DNA of 64,000 nucleotides, taken from Limnomonas spitsbergensis (taxonomy: Eukaryota > Chlorophyta > Chlorophyceae > Chlamydomonadales). Below the pieces are notes generated by a model. That model was not told where the DNA came from and did not search any database. It saw only the letters and a program-made list of their open reading frames with translations. A program made the position numbers and the translations under genes. Below are positions 23,158 through 35,700 of this stretch, piece after piece (positions within the stretch are counted from its first letter, which is position 1; each line of letters begins with the position of its first letter). Location: NCBI GenBank assembly GCA_037349105.1, contig JAYJMM010000053.1:248001-312000 (forward strand). Reading direction: 5' to 3'.

Positions 23158-24424
23158 CAGATGCGAAGAGATGGGTTTGGGAGCGCAGGGATATGGAGGG
23201 GAGGGGAGGGTCATAGGATGGTGATTCATGTCCCCATCTTTCCATCCGAGTGACGAGGAATATCTGAATCCTCTTGCTTACCTTGGTTGTGATGGACTGC
23301 CTAGCAGTGCTTGCTTGCGCCGCGAACACAGGCAATGGTCTGTGGAGTAGTGAATTGTATAAAGTCCATCAGAATAACACATTTTATGCATGGGACAGGT
23401 GCCTGCAAACCGGCTTGAGCATTAAATAAACTGCAACAACGAGACAAATGAGTGGCATGCAAAGAAGTTACAACTAACACACAAGCTCAAACCAATGGCG
23501 TGCCACGAATGAAACCTATACTTGGGATTCTGTGTAACGCGCTGTCACAGCCTACACACGCCGCAATGTTAGCTTGAAACAATCCTAGCAGGATTCCTGA
23601 AGACAGTTCCCCTCGAGGTTCCCCTCCCCGATTTGTTCAAGATCACAGTGCCCATGCCACGAGACATACATTGGTGATGGCCTGCTGTGCTGGCACCAGT
23701 GATGAGCTGGCTTGGATAGTCACTTCTTCTCCATGCATAATTTGTCTTTGGTGATCCAAAGCTCTATGCCGATATGCATGCCGAAATCTACCAAAGCAGC
23801 CCAAGCAGTCCACGCATGCAGGTCCACCCTGGATGGACCTCAAACAAATAACACATGGCCCAAACGACATTCCTGAGTCACACAACTCGATTTTGGAATG
23901 CGGCGCTTTAAGGCGATTGTTAAGATATTGCAAGCAAAGCGAAGCAACAATATGATAAAATAAATGTTCGGCAGTTGGTCCAACTTCCAAATGAGACTTC
24001 GTTGACGTGACAAGTCGAAAAGTCGTCGCTTCTAGCTTCTAACCATGCTGCGGCATTTTGTTATTTACAGTTTCTATCTATATTCAACATTTGAAATTCA
24101 TGTCACCCCCTGCGCTGAGGGGACGTGACTTTCATGGTTATAGTGGCGCTTTCACCTCCTACTAGGGCGCCTCGCAGTCGGTGACGCCAATGGCAATGCG
24201 GTTGGCCTCGCTGTGCTTATTGAGGTTGATCCTCTCCGAATGCGGTGAGCGAATGCGGTGAAACGTATACCCTGAAATCCGCCGGGCGACACCTGACCCT
24301 GTATTCTACCCTGCTATGTCCCACGTTGAACCAGGGGTTGAACTAACCCACCCACCCTCTTATGCCTCATGTTCTATCCATGCAATGGACCTTCTGACAC
24401 ACCCTGCCCCCCCTGCCAGGGAGG
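23158..24424. other. Intergenic region between the NEK kinase and the channel gene
   Basis: The first part is probably NEK 3' UTR. A TGTAA, the usual poly(A) signal word of volvocine algae, occurs at 23533-23537. The rest is AT-richer and holds no supported gene apart from the orphan exon-like segment near 24162-24236. Confidence 0.4.
24162..24236 (-). pseudogene. Orphan C-terminal exon-like fragment
   Basis: Read on the minus strand, this encodes a coding-like 23-residue end (RINLNKHSEANR, then IAIGVTDCEAP, then TAG) with high GC3 and the look of a conserved C-terminus. No upstream exons follow at higher coordinates, where the plus-strand channel gene begins. I do not recognise the family. 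It may be a gene fragment or the last exon of an unseen gene. Confidence 0.3.
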
Positions 24425-26747
24425 ATGCACCCGCCTGGGTCTCCGTCATGGGGAGTCATGGCTAACCTTGGATTAGACAGACTCCACCACATTACGGCAG
24501 ATGAGGTTCATGGAGCCAACGAGGCTAAAGATGCCACACTCCGTTCAACGACCAGCCCACCCGCCATGCTGACCCACCCTCACGACCCCATGCTTCCACC
24601 TGCACAAATTCAGCCGCTAGCTCAGCTGCCAGCTGAGGTGTCAGATCAAGCATCGTCCCATATCACAAGAAATGCGAGAGCCAAAACATGGGATCCGTAT
24701 GGGGGAAACAGGCATCTTCTTCTTTGCGTACTATTCTGTCCCGATCCCCCCCCGCCCTCCCCTCCATCCCCTCCCCCGTTCACACCCCCTATGCCCTCTC
24801 CTTCCCCTCCCACCTCTCCACCCCCTTCAACCCCTCCTCCCCACCCCCCCTCCCCCCCCCCTTCGCCCTCTCCTTCCCTTCCCCCCTCTCGAACCCCATC
24901 ACCCTCTCCTTCCCCTCCCCCCTCCCCACCCCCTTCACCCCCACCGCCCCCACCGCCCCCTCCCCCCTCCCCACCCCCTTTACCCCCTCCTTCCCCTCCC
25001 CCCTCCCCCCCCCCTTCACCCCCACCATCCCCTCCCCCTTCACCCTCTCCTTCCCCTCCCCTCTCCCCACCCCCTTCGCCCTCACCTTCCCCTCCCCCCT
25101 CCCCACCCCCTTTGCCCTCACCTTACCCTCCCCCCTCCCCACCCCCTTCACCCACTCCTTCTCCTCCCCCCTCCCCACCCCCTGTACCCCCTCCTTCCCC
25201 TCCCCCCTCCCCACCCCCTCCTTCCCCTCCCCCTTCACCCTCTCCTTCCCCTCCCCCCTCTCCACCCCCTTCACCCTCACCTTCCCCTCCCCCCTTTCCA
25301 CCCCCTTCGCCTTCACCTTTCCCTCCCCCCTCCCCCCCCCCTTCACCCCCACCATCCCCTCCCCCCTCCCCCCCCCCTTTACCCCCACCCTCCCCTCCCC
25401 CTTCACCCTCTCCTTCCCCTCCCCCCTCCCCACCCCTTTTGCCCTCAACTTTCCCTACCCCCTCCCCACCCCATTCGCCCTCACCTCCCCCTCCCCCCTC
25501 CCCACCCTCTTTACCCCCTCCTTCCTCTCCCTCCTCTCCACCCCCTTCACCCTCACCTTTCCCTCCCCCCTCTCCACCCCCTGTATCCCATCCTTCCCCT
25601 CCCCCCTCTCTATCCCCTTCACCCCCGCCATACCCTCCCCCCTCTCCACCCCCATCACCCTCTCCTTCACCTCCCCCCTCCCCACCAACTGTACCCCCTC
25701 CTTCCCCTCCCCCATCTCCATTCCCTCCTTCCCCTCCCCCCTCTCCACCCCCTTCACCCCCTCCTTCCCCTCCCCCCTCCCCACCCCCTTCACCCCCTCC
25801 TTCCCCTCCCCCCTTCCCCCCCCCTTCACCCCCTCCTTCCCCTCCCCCATCCCCACCCCCTTCACCCCCACCGTTCCCTCCCCCTTCCCCACCCCCTTTA
25901 CCCCCACCATCCCCTCCCCTCACCCCACCCCCTTCATCCCCACCATCCCTTCCCCCCTCCCCACCCCCCTTACCCCCACCATTCTCTCCCCCCTCTCCAC
26001 CCCCTTCACCCTCACTATCCCCTCCCCCCTCCCCCCCCCCTTTACCCCCACTATCCCCTCCCCCCTCTCCACCCCCTTCACCCTCACCATCCCCTCCCCC
26101 CTCTCCACTCCCTTCACCCCCACTGTCCCCTCCCCCCTCCCCACCCCCACCACCCCCACCACCCCAAACCCCCTCTCCACCCCCTTCAGCCTCACAATCC
26201 CCTCCCCCCTCTTCACCCCCTTCACCCCCTCTGTCCCTTCACCCCTCCCCACCCCCTTCGGCCCCACCACTCCAACCCCCCTCTCCACCCCCTTCACCCC
26301 CACCATCCCCTCCCCCCTCTCTACCTCCTTTGCCAGCACCGTCCCCTCCCCCCTCCCTACCCCCTTCACCCCCACCATCCCCTCCCCCCTCCCCACCCCT
26401 TTCACCCCCACCATCATCTCCCCCCTCCCCATCCACTTCGCCCTCTCCCTCCCCTCCCCCCTCCCCACCCACTTCACCCCCACCATCCCCTTTCCCCTCC
26501 TCCTCTCCTCCCCCTCCCCCCTCCTCCCCCCCTTCACCCTTTTCTCCCACCTCCCCTTTCCCACCATCACCACCTTTCTCGCCTTCTTCCCCTTCCCGGC
26601 CGTCTCCTCCTTACCCACCTGTGCCATTGCAATATGCCTATTCCAATCCACTGATGGTCTTCCTGAGTGGAAATCGTTACATCACCCCCAGTGGAGGGTC
26701 TGGTCTGCTGGTACAAGTCAGGGTCGGCAGCCAAGTCACCTTTAATG
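24425..26747 (+). other. Channel gene exon 1: N-terminus and Ser/Pro-rich stalk
   Basis: The frame starting at 24425 runs open into SPPPSPPPSP-type repeats (24746-26630). It then enters the first Ig-like module (NPLMVFLSGNRYITP, QVTFNG), which fixes the reading frame through the tract. The exon ends AATG|GTGCGG, phase 1. Such tracts are hydroxylated and O-glycosylated in volvocine cell-wall proteins (family knowledge). Confidence 0.8.
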
Positions 26748-29700
26748 GTGCGGCAGATGTAGGCCCGGTCGGCAGCTGCCGTTTGTCCATGTACAATGTT
26801 TCTCATAGATATACAAGACTTGTCCATGACTCAAAACTGCCTGTGATGTCCGTCATTGCTGCACGTGACGTTTGGTTTGCTGCCATTCCTCTTCATGACA
26901 TTGCCACGACTTGGCACGCGGTTCTTTTAACATTTCCTTTGTGCGCCCCTGTGTGCATTATCAGGGGTTCAGGCCACTGACTTCTTGGGAACGCTGATAA
27001 CTGATCGTGTGGTTGCATCCTGGCCCATGGGTCAGGTTTACCCACTTACAGCGGACAGCCCCACCCCTACAGGACAGCCGTATATCATCTACTATAATGT
27101 TATGGACACATACGGGGGGGCGGCAATACAGGCGGAAGTAAAAGTGAGTGTGGGGTTGCATCCGGGGGCAAATACTGGAAACAAATCACCTGCGTCAATT
27201 GAGTTGAGCATGGAAATATGGAATCCAGGAGGTGTGGGTCAGGGAGCCTCCCAAACCACTTTGTGCAACGTTTAGCGCATGCTGTAGGCTACACCATCAT
27301 TTTTGCCGCTTCACCCTCCAGCTCAGCCCCAGGCTATGCCCCTCCATTGACTGTCACATCTACCAGGATGATGTTCCAGTATAGGACTCTTGAGTGTTAG
27401 ACCTCTCTTGACAAGGCATGGGTTAGGAAGTCATGGCTGTTATGCAATTGATGGTGGGGAAGCTGAGCTGAGATGTAACATTCGCATTCCCTTCCATGCC
27501 CACCCTCCTCTGCAGGTTTCTGTTGTGTGTGAATTGGGCATGGTGCCCTGCCCGATGGAGGGTTTAGGTACCCGCAATAATAATACTTCTGTCAGGTTAA
27601 CGTGCCTGCCGGACCTTCAGTGCCAGGCTCAGAACGCTGCCTCAGGTCAGAAAAGGACAGGGAATACATACACCCTGAGGTATGGGCTAAGGAAGTAAGG
27701 AGCACTCGTATGCTGCCCTGTAGCAATGCTGTGTGGTAAGTATTTACTGTGCTGGTGTGTGTGTGTGCAGCACAAGAGTCTGGGGCAGTGGGGGGAGGTG
27801 AGGAGTGTATACCACCCGCTGCAAGGTCTAAAGCATTATGGCAGATGGCAGGAATGGGAATATATCTTGCACCGCGTAGCCTGCAACCTGAAGGGGAGGA
27901 TGTACGCACACAAGGGAGATGCCTTTACCCACGCCCGGGTCACATTTAAATGCTTTGTTTGCGTACTTGTGTCAATTTGTATAATGCATACCTTTGGTAG
28001 TCAAATATCGCCCAAAGCTAACTGAGAGGTCAATTACAAAAACTGTCCCTCTTCCAGCTTCATGTATGCTTCGTTGCCTTGCATATGGCTTACTTCAGGG
28101 ATTTAACCGCAGAGGCATAGCCATGACTTGTATGTGGGACGCATCTGCCTGTTCTGTGCCCTTCAGCTTGATTTCTATCCGCCTAATTCCTGCCCCCTAG
28201 ACAGAGCTCAACCTCTTATGAGCCCTGTTTCTTGATATGATTGCACCTGGGCTGTGTACACAGACCCTCCCCTTGCGGCCGTCAAGTCCCTATTAGCGGC
28301 AGCACCCCTAGCTGAGCCAGTCATTATGCTCAGCCTGGTGGGCCCCTCATCCGTTTCACTGCCCCTGGGCACGGACTACCACACATGCACGTCACGGGAC
28401 CCTCTGACTGCCACCTGCGACCGAGGGGCCACAGCGGTGGACAGCTCGACAGGCCTTGCCGTGTGGGGGCAGGTGGCTGCCTGTGTGGACAAGCAGGGCG
28501 AGGCCCCGGGACCCTTGGATGTGACGGGAATAACACCGTGTGGCGTGGACCCTGCCCAGGTGATAGGCACTCGTGAGGTTGGATCAGTAGTCTGATCATT
28601 AGGGTTCGTCATACCTCCAGGGCCATGGGGGGAATCCAGCTAGGACGGACTGGGAACGATGTCCGTAAGCTGCTGTCTTGGTGGCGCTCCTGCATGATTG
28701 CATTTCATAATTTCAAATATTACCTTTCTTTCACCAAATCACTGGCTGGTAAATTCATTGGGTTGGGTTCATGACAGTTTTGTCTGGTTTTGTTTACTGG
28801 TGGTAAAGGTTTGGTTTCTTCATACTTTCTGCCCCTCACTGTCCACTTCGTAATGGCTGTGCTTCATCGCATCAAACTATCATGATCCTGAACCACAGAA
28901 TCACCGTGCTGCTGCTGCTGCTGCTGCTGCACCCCTGCCATGATGCAGGCTGGCACCTATTTGATCACCTTCACACTGCTGTCCAAGGATTCAGTCGAAA
29001 ACGGAGTCTCCTCTGTCACCAGGTCGGTCCAGCTGATTCCTAAGAAAACATTAAAGAGAGCTCTTCCCACTTCGAAATCTGCATGCACCATGGCAGCAAT
29101 TTCCCACTATAACTGTTGCTGCTCACTTTGACCGCTCTTATCTATTTACTGGCTCGTGCCCTTTCCTGTCAGCTCTATCTGATGTGGGCATGGTTTGCGC
29201 AGGCGGATCCACATCATCTCCTCAGCTTGTGGGTTGCAAGCATCTATGGTGCCCGGTGTGACTTCTGAAAGCCTACTCACTGGCATGCTGGGTGAGAAGG
29301 GGTCTTGGGGTAATAGGACCCGTCGGGTAATGGGGCGGTGTGGTGAGAAGGGATCTAAGGATCTTGGGGTAATAGGGCCCGTCGGGTAATATGGTTTTGT
29401 GGTTAGGGGAATGTACAAAAAACAATTATGATTGGTTGCAGGTGCCACGTCATGCGGGAATCCGTCAGCCACTTCTGTGGCAGCGGACGACATGAGCTCG
29501 GCGGTTGGCTCTGGTGGGATTGCTGCTCTGGATGCTGCAACAAGCTTCCTGTCTTCCCTCGGCCTGGGAGCTAGGATCTTGGTAGGTGATGCATGGAAAG
29601 CTGATTTGTTTTCATGACATCATGGCATGCCTCATTCCAGGAGGCATGCGATGCTTTGGGGGAACTGAATCTGATCAGCTGAACCTAGAGAGCATCTTGC

Positions 29701-32700
29701 CCAAATGGCCATCTGACTGCTTGCAGTAGAACACCCAATCCTCGATCTATGCACGGACTGACGCCTGATTGATCACCCATTACAGGAAATCGCCCAAACG
29801 TCGGTCTATGCGCAGACGTCAGTGACTGGCCAGTACTCCGTCAAGCTCATCACTTACCCGGGAATAGGGAACGTCATTCACGTCAAACAGGTGCATTGGG
29901 TGGAGGGCACTGCAGGTGTTTAGGTTAACCCTGCTTGAAGCCTACCCTGTGTAGGGAACCCATGCGTAGCCATTTCTTGACGGCCCCCATTTTTGCGGCA
30001 AGGCTCCTCTGTCCATACTTTAGTTCTTAATCTAGTCATTCAGCGCTTAATCCAATGGTGCTTGTACCATGCAGGAAATTCCCTCAAGCTTTATGATTTT
30101 AAATCCTTCATGTTTGCCCAGTCTCGTATGTGTGGTCTAGTTTTCTAGTCTCCTAAACCCTGACCTATCACCCCTGTATCAGGGGTCTAAGTATGACGTT
30201 TGTGCCTTGGGCACTATCCCGACAGCGGCCGCCCCTTGTGAACCTGGAGCTGTGGCCAATGGGCCGCTAGTGAACGGTGCCTCTGTTTCTGCCAGCCTTT
30301 CTGCAATGGTGAGCAGGGACAGAAACAACGTGGTCTACACACATATTGCACAAATGTCTCACGGTGGGAGACAGCTGGGCAGCTCACCATACCTGCCTTA
30401 GTAGGTGGCATATTTATACTGAGTGTATGTTGGGGATGAGATTTCCTCCCTTTGTCAGGACAGGGCTGATGGCCACGATCCCACACCTCTGGCACCTATT
30501 TAATCCCCTTCCAACACGTTTGGAGATAATCCCCTTCATTCCTGGTTCTTGCCTAGTGCGCTTAGAGGATGCGGGCGATGAAAAGACCATGAACACATGA
30601 TGATAATCCAACCACCTTCAACTGCTAAGACCAGCCTCCATAGCTTACTTCCTAATCTCATTTATATGAACTTATGATGGCAATGGCGTGGACATTGCCT
30701 GGGGCCAAGGTCCCAAGCCCTCATGCACCCGTGTCCCCCCCCCCCCCTTAAGATAGGTCACCTTGCCTCGTGTGCTGTTATAAAATTTGGACGTGGGATT
30801 GTTAAGGGCTAACATATGTTTTTTAACATTCGTAGACCTTCTTTCGTCAACCCTCCCTGTTGAAAGATCTGTGTTTGCTTTTCTCCCGCAGCTCCTGGTC
30901 TGTCCCCCACTTGCCTGCATGGCCTTTGGATGCAAGGGGAACGAATTCGTCACTAAGGGCATCAGCAACTGCCGGATCGACACCAGTGCACCAATCGGCA
31001 GCAGTCAAATGTGAGACCCTATTGGATGCGAGGTGTCCATGCACATGTAGGTTGACCCAATGGTTTGGGGGAGATTGTTTACACCTGACACATTTCATGC
31101 ACACTCACCTCCCTCAGGATACTCCCTCTAGGCCTTCCCCCTTGCCCCCCCGCCTGTTGCTGCAGCGTGTACTTTGTCCTGATGGTGCTTCCCAGTAGCG
31201 GACAGTCCCAAGCCCTGGTGAACATCACGGTGCAGAGAGCCATCAGCATCATCAGCCCCTGTGCTGTGGGTCAGTTTGTGTGCGGCAGCCCACCCAAGTG
31301 CAGCCAGGTAAACAAAGGGGGGCAGCAGGGTGTAAGCAGTACGATTGTACATCAGGTGGTGTGAAGATGTTTTACCTGCAGTGCATAGGTAAGGATGTTT
31401 TAGTATCAGGCAATTTCCTCAGGAAACTAGGCCTATGTGAATCACAGTAGGTTGCATGCCAGCTGGACTTTCTGAAATGAATCGGTCCATGCGCTAGTTG
31501 ACTGATGTCATTTCACGCTGGAGAGCAATACCTGGATTTCTGTCAAGCAACACCCAGATCTGGGACGAGCGAATGTCATATCCATGAAGTTCAAAACCAA
31601 GGTGATTGGCAAGCAGACCTGAATGTGAACGGTACAAGACCCACATGTGTGACTTGGAGCACTAGGATGTGTCACTGACCCAGATATGTCCTGTGCTGCA
31701 TGTGGATCTGTGAAGTGCTGCTCCCCCATGCGTTGCCTGGAACTTGTCGAACGGGATGATGCTGTGTGTTGATTGCATTTGCACAGGTTCCGTGCTCGTT
31801 GGCAGGGCTCCTGGGTGTGTTAGGCGCGAGCAATGCAGGCACCACCAGCCCCAACAGCGTGTTCACTGGACCTGAAGCCAAAATTGCTCCGTTTGTCAAC
31901 ATCACCTTCAGCCCCTGGTTTGCAAGCAACGCCGCACCCTTCACAGTGGATCTAACAAGCCTGAGGGTTGCTGGATCCGGAGCCGTTGGATCTGGGCTCC
32001 TGGGACCCGATGTGACGGATTTTGTGAGCAAAAGGGAGAATCAGGGCCTGCGTCCTGCCCTTCATGAATGCCTAACACTCCTAGCCGACCTTCACAACAG
32101 CACAACATCCCCCTTGTGTATGTCCTGATAACCCTGATGCACACAGCTTAGTTGCACAATCTGCGAGCATAATTGCCACAATGACCATTTTTTGCTGTTT
32201 GATTCTCAGGGCCTGTTGTTTAGCGAAAGAATTTTGTTCACAAACAACAAGTTTATCCCATGTTAATCCGGTCCCACCCCCCGGCCACGCCCATCCCCGG
32301 CAGTCCGTAGGCAATGTATCTTATTTTTTCAATATTCTCATTTCTACTGGATCTTGTGCACGCACAACGTTTTCACTAGTATGGTGCATTGGTACATGTC
32401 ACCCCCACCTCCTTCAGACATTAGGAGCTTGGCTCCTATCTTTTTCTCCCTTGCTTATGGCCCTTGTCACCCTCCTTCGCACCCAGGTGAACATGCTTCA
32501 GATACAGGGCGCAGCCCTTTCTGTTATATTCGACAACAGCACCGCCGCCACGACCACTGCTGATACAAACACCTCCATTGCGAGGTTGATCAGTATCGGG
32601 ACCTTGACTGTGCCCTTTGGCCATGAGGTGAGGAGGGTGGGAGGCAGGCTAGATGGAGCAAGCTGGCAGGCTGAAGCAAGAGAAGAGAACACACAAAAAC

Positions 32701-35700
32701 TGCCGAAGGCGCTCCACGCCATCACCAAATGTGGTGGCATGCTGCATTAGGCTAAACCGCACCTGTGGGCAACATACTTGCACATTGCTGAGGTACTGAG
32801 GTAATACCAGGTTTGCTATTTCAATTTCTTCAGGCATCTCATCAACTCCTTTGATCTCAAACAGAGTTTGCTTGTCGATCCATCCTGATTCCTCAACCTC
32901 ACAAGCCATAACCAGATGGCTTGTGAGGTTGGGGAATGCAGTAGAAAAAATATTCCTTGCATGCTGTTAACAGAACAGGTGATGTGCAGGGAGCTGCGAT
33001 CTGTACATTTCCTGCTTTTGATAAATTGTCTCTTTCCCCAACCCAAGACTGTCCTCAAGTTGCCTGTACAATTTACCTGATGTACGCAGCTTCCCTTTTC
33101 GCTGCTTCCCTGCAACGCCACCGAGTTCCTTTCCGACCGGATCTCCTCCCCGTTGACCCCGGGCTGCGGTGTCAAAGCCTCTGACTCCAAGGGTCAATGG
33201 CTCCCTGTGATGGTATCTGTGGCTACCCTGAGGGACCCTGCACACAGCCCTGGAGCCCTCGCCTTCAGCTGTGAGCCCTCAGCGGCGATGCAAGGTCACT
33301 GCTTCCCTGGCATGTACAACATTTCGTGAGTGGAGGGGGCGAGATGGAGCTGCAATGCTGGGGCTAGGATCGCAGTGGGGCCACAGAAAGATGCATGTCT
33401 GCTATGATGGTGTCTCTGGCAAGAAAACGGGATTATTACATAACGGATGGAACATGCATTTCATGTGCAGGAGGGGCTTTGTCTTCGTGTGTATACAAGT
33501 GTCCTGAAGCACTCCGTCGCTCCTTTGTCCAATGTTGCTGCTTCTCCTGGCCAGAGTTTTGAATGGCCCTATTGGCATTTGAACCTTCGCTCCCTGTCCA
33601 GGTACTCCGTACACAATGCTGCTGGCTCCAAGACGCTGGCTTGGGTCTTGCTGGTGGTGGAGCGGCGGGCAACGCTCATGTTGCAGCTCCAAGCTGAGGC
33701 AGCCTGCACTCAGGGCCCCTCCAACTGGACATCCAATGTAGGCATGTTTTGAGATAATGCATTGGTGTCTGAGGAACACTAGGTAGGAGCCCCCCCTGAA
33801 CCTGCTGAAATATGCTGGATTCAATCATTTTGTGTTTGAAGGCTCTGTTGAGCTCATGGGGTACCTGACTGCCTCTCTGTTCTTCCTTTTCACATGCCTG
33901 GCCTGCAACTTGCCCCGGGGCTAGTTGGTGGGTGCTGTGAGTCTGTACCCGCACATCACCATCATAACAATGCCTCTTTTCCAATGGCCCCTCCCAGATG
34001 CTGAGCCATGGACAGCTGCTGCTTCAAGAGCTCTTGCCCTCCTACCTCCCCATCATCGGCCTCAATACCACTGGACTACGCTGGGCATCACTTGTCAACG
34101 TAACTGCCGACCACGTGGGCGCAACCTCAGGGCAGACATCACCTGGTCTCCTCCCCCCCTCATACTCTTCCTCCTCCTCTGTCTCCATGTGCCTGGTGAA
34201 CCTGACGGTCGCCGTTGAGATCGGGGAGGTCCCCGAGCTGATGCCTGGGGATGATGAGGTGGGTAAGATCTTGGCTGCAAGCTTCGTCTCCTCATCAGCC
34301 AGGAGGTTACAAGGCGAGGCGGTGACGAAGCTGAGGGTGGAGGATCCTGGTTCAGCCCATCACCGCGATGTGCTTGCCAGGTATGCTGGTGCGGCGCCAA
34401 AGGATGGTTCATCTGCTTCAACTCCTCTTGGCAGCAAGGTGGAGAACTTGCTCCTGGCAGCCGAGGCAGCAGAACGGGCCCGCGAGCTACGTGGTCGCTT
34501 GCTGAGCCAGGTACCCACATCCACATCATCGACGTTTCCAGCCGGCCTGGCAGCGGCCATCCGCGTGACCAGCCCCCTTTGTCCCCAGCTCGTGACCTCA
34601 GGCATACCTGCATCATTTACCAACTCGTCGGGGGCCGTATACGCTTTCCTGCCGGCCCGCTTAGTGGCAGCCAGCATTGCGCCAGGGCGGCAGGCGACAG
34701 CGGGCGGCGGGTCTTTCCGGCCTGGCTGCACTGAGGTCACTCCACCCCTGAGTGACGCCATGGCCATTGACGCAATCCTGAGCTCCAGGTGGGTGCTCAG
34801 GATGGCCCCGCCTGGCCATGCTGTGGATCATGCTTTCCTAAATTTCAATATCAATGGGCGTGCATTTAGATCTTTTAGAGGACCTGGGATTATGTTTTCT
34901 TCTTCCATACAAGCGCAGGTGCTCTCTCAGTCAGACATTCTCAGTTGGCAGATGTGAATCTGTCCCCTATTTCGTGCATGGCCTCACAGTCAGGCCCATT
35001 TCTGAATAATTGTTTTTTTCTGCTTGAAGCACCCCCCTAAGTCTTTACCCTTTTACCTCTCCCCACAACCAGCCTGTCCAACGCCCCCAACCTGGCACTC
35101 AACGCCACATTTTCCAGCATTTCGGGACTGGTCAGCATCTTTCAAGACCTGGATATTGATTACACACCAATGGTGGGCTGGGGGCAGCTGGACGGTAGAT
35201 GGGGTAGGCTAGGGAGGGCATGCAAGGGACACATTCCATTCTACTCGTGAAGCACTGATTGGCATAGACCAGAAGTGCACCAATTATGTTTGAGCAGGTG
35301 CATGGGGCTGCCAAGGAGAAGGAAAAGATGACTTGTAGGCTCTGCTACCTACAGTTAAAAACAGATATTCTGGCTGAGATGACATTTCAGGTGGAGGAGG
35401 TGCGCACCTTGTCAAATTTGAATTCCATTGTGCTGCTTACAGGTCAAGGCATACTTGCTGGCCGAGATAACAGCTCAGGTGGCGGAGGCGCGCGCCATAG
35501 CCAGCATCTGCTTAGCCCTGCACATCCCCTATACCGACTGTCCATCGTCGCAGCTGCCTTACCAGGACGGCATCCCGTGAGTGTGGCTCGGGTCATCCCA
35601 CTTATCTTGGACTGTTTCTTTTTCTTTTTGTACAATATAAGAATCGATTCCTACTGTACCAGGCTGCCAGTATGGTTGAATGGTATTATAAGAGATCGAG

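Larger units (their letters stand above)
26965..34788 (+). other. Channel gene ectodomain exons 2-16 (Ig-like and Cys-rich)
   Basis: Exons 26965-27143, 27516-27645, 28264-28559, 28949-29022, 29203-29291, 29442-29581, 29786-29890, 30183-30308, 30892-31010, 31166-31307, 31787-32023, 32487-32627, 33090-33325, 33602-33737, 33998-34788. Exon 2 completes the first HYR/DUF5011-like module (VQATDFLGTLITD, PYIIYYNVMDTYG). Exons 4-5 look like a second (LVGPSSVSLPLGTDY, GTYLITFTLLSKD), and exons 14-15 like a third, weaker one (GMYNIS joined to YSVHNAAGSKT). Cys-rich linkers lie between. Exon 16 is long and Ser/Ala-rich. Confidence 0.75.

Noticed and set aside
24672..26745. Alternative Leu/His/Pro-rich and Phe/Thr/Pro-rich reading frames, and Gly/Glu-rich frames on the minus strand.
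   Set aside because: Stops cannot arise from C/T-only triplets. Only the SPPP frame leads into the conserved ectodomain.
32649..32909. Minus-strand frame of 86 codons in a channel-gene intron.
   Set aside because: No recognisable family and no supporting neighbours. Possibly a decayed transposon piece, but I cannot support it.
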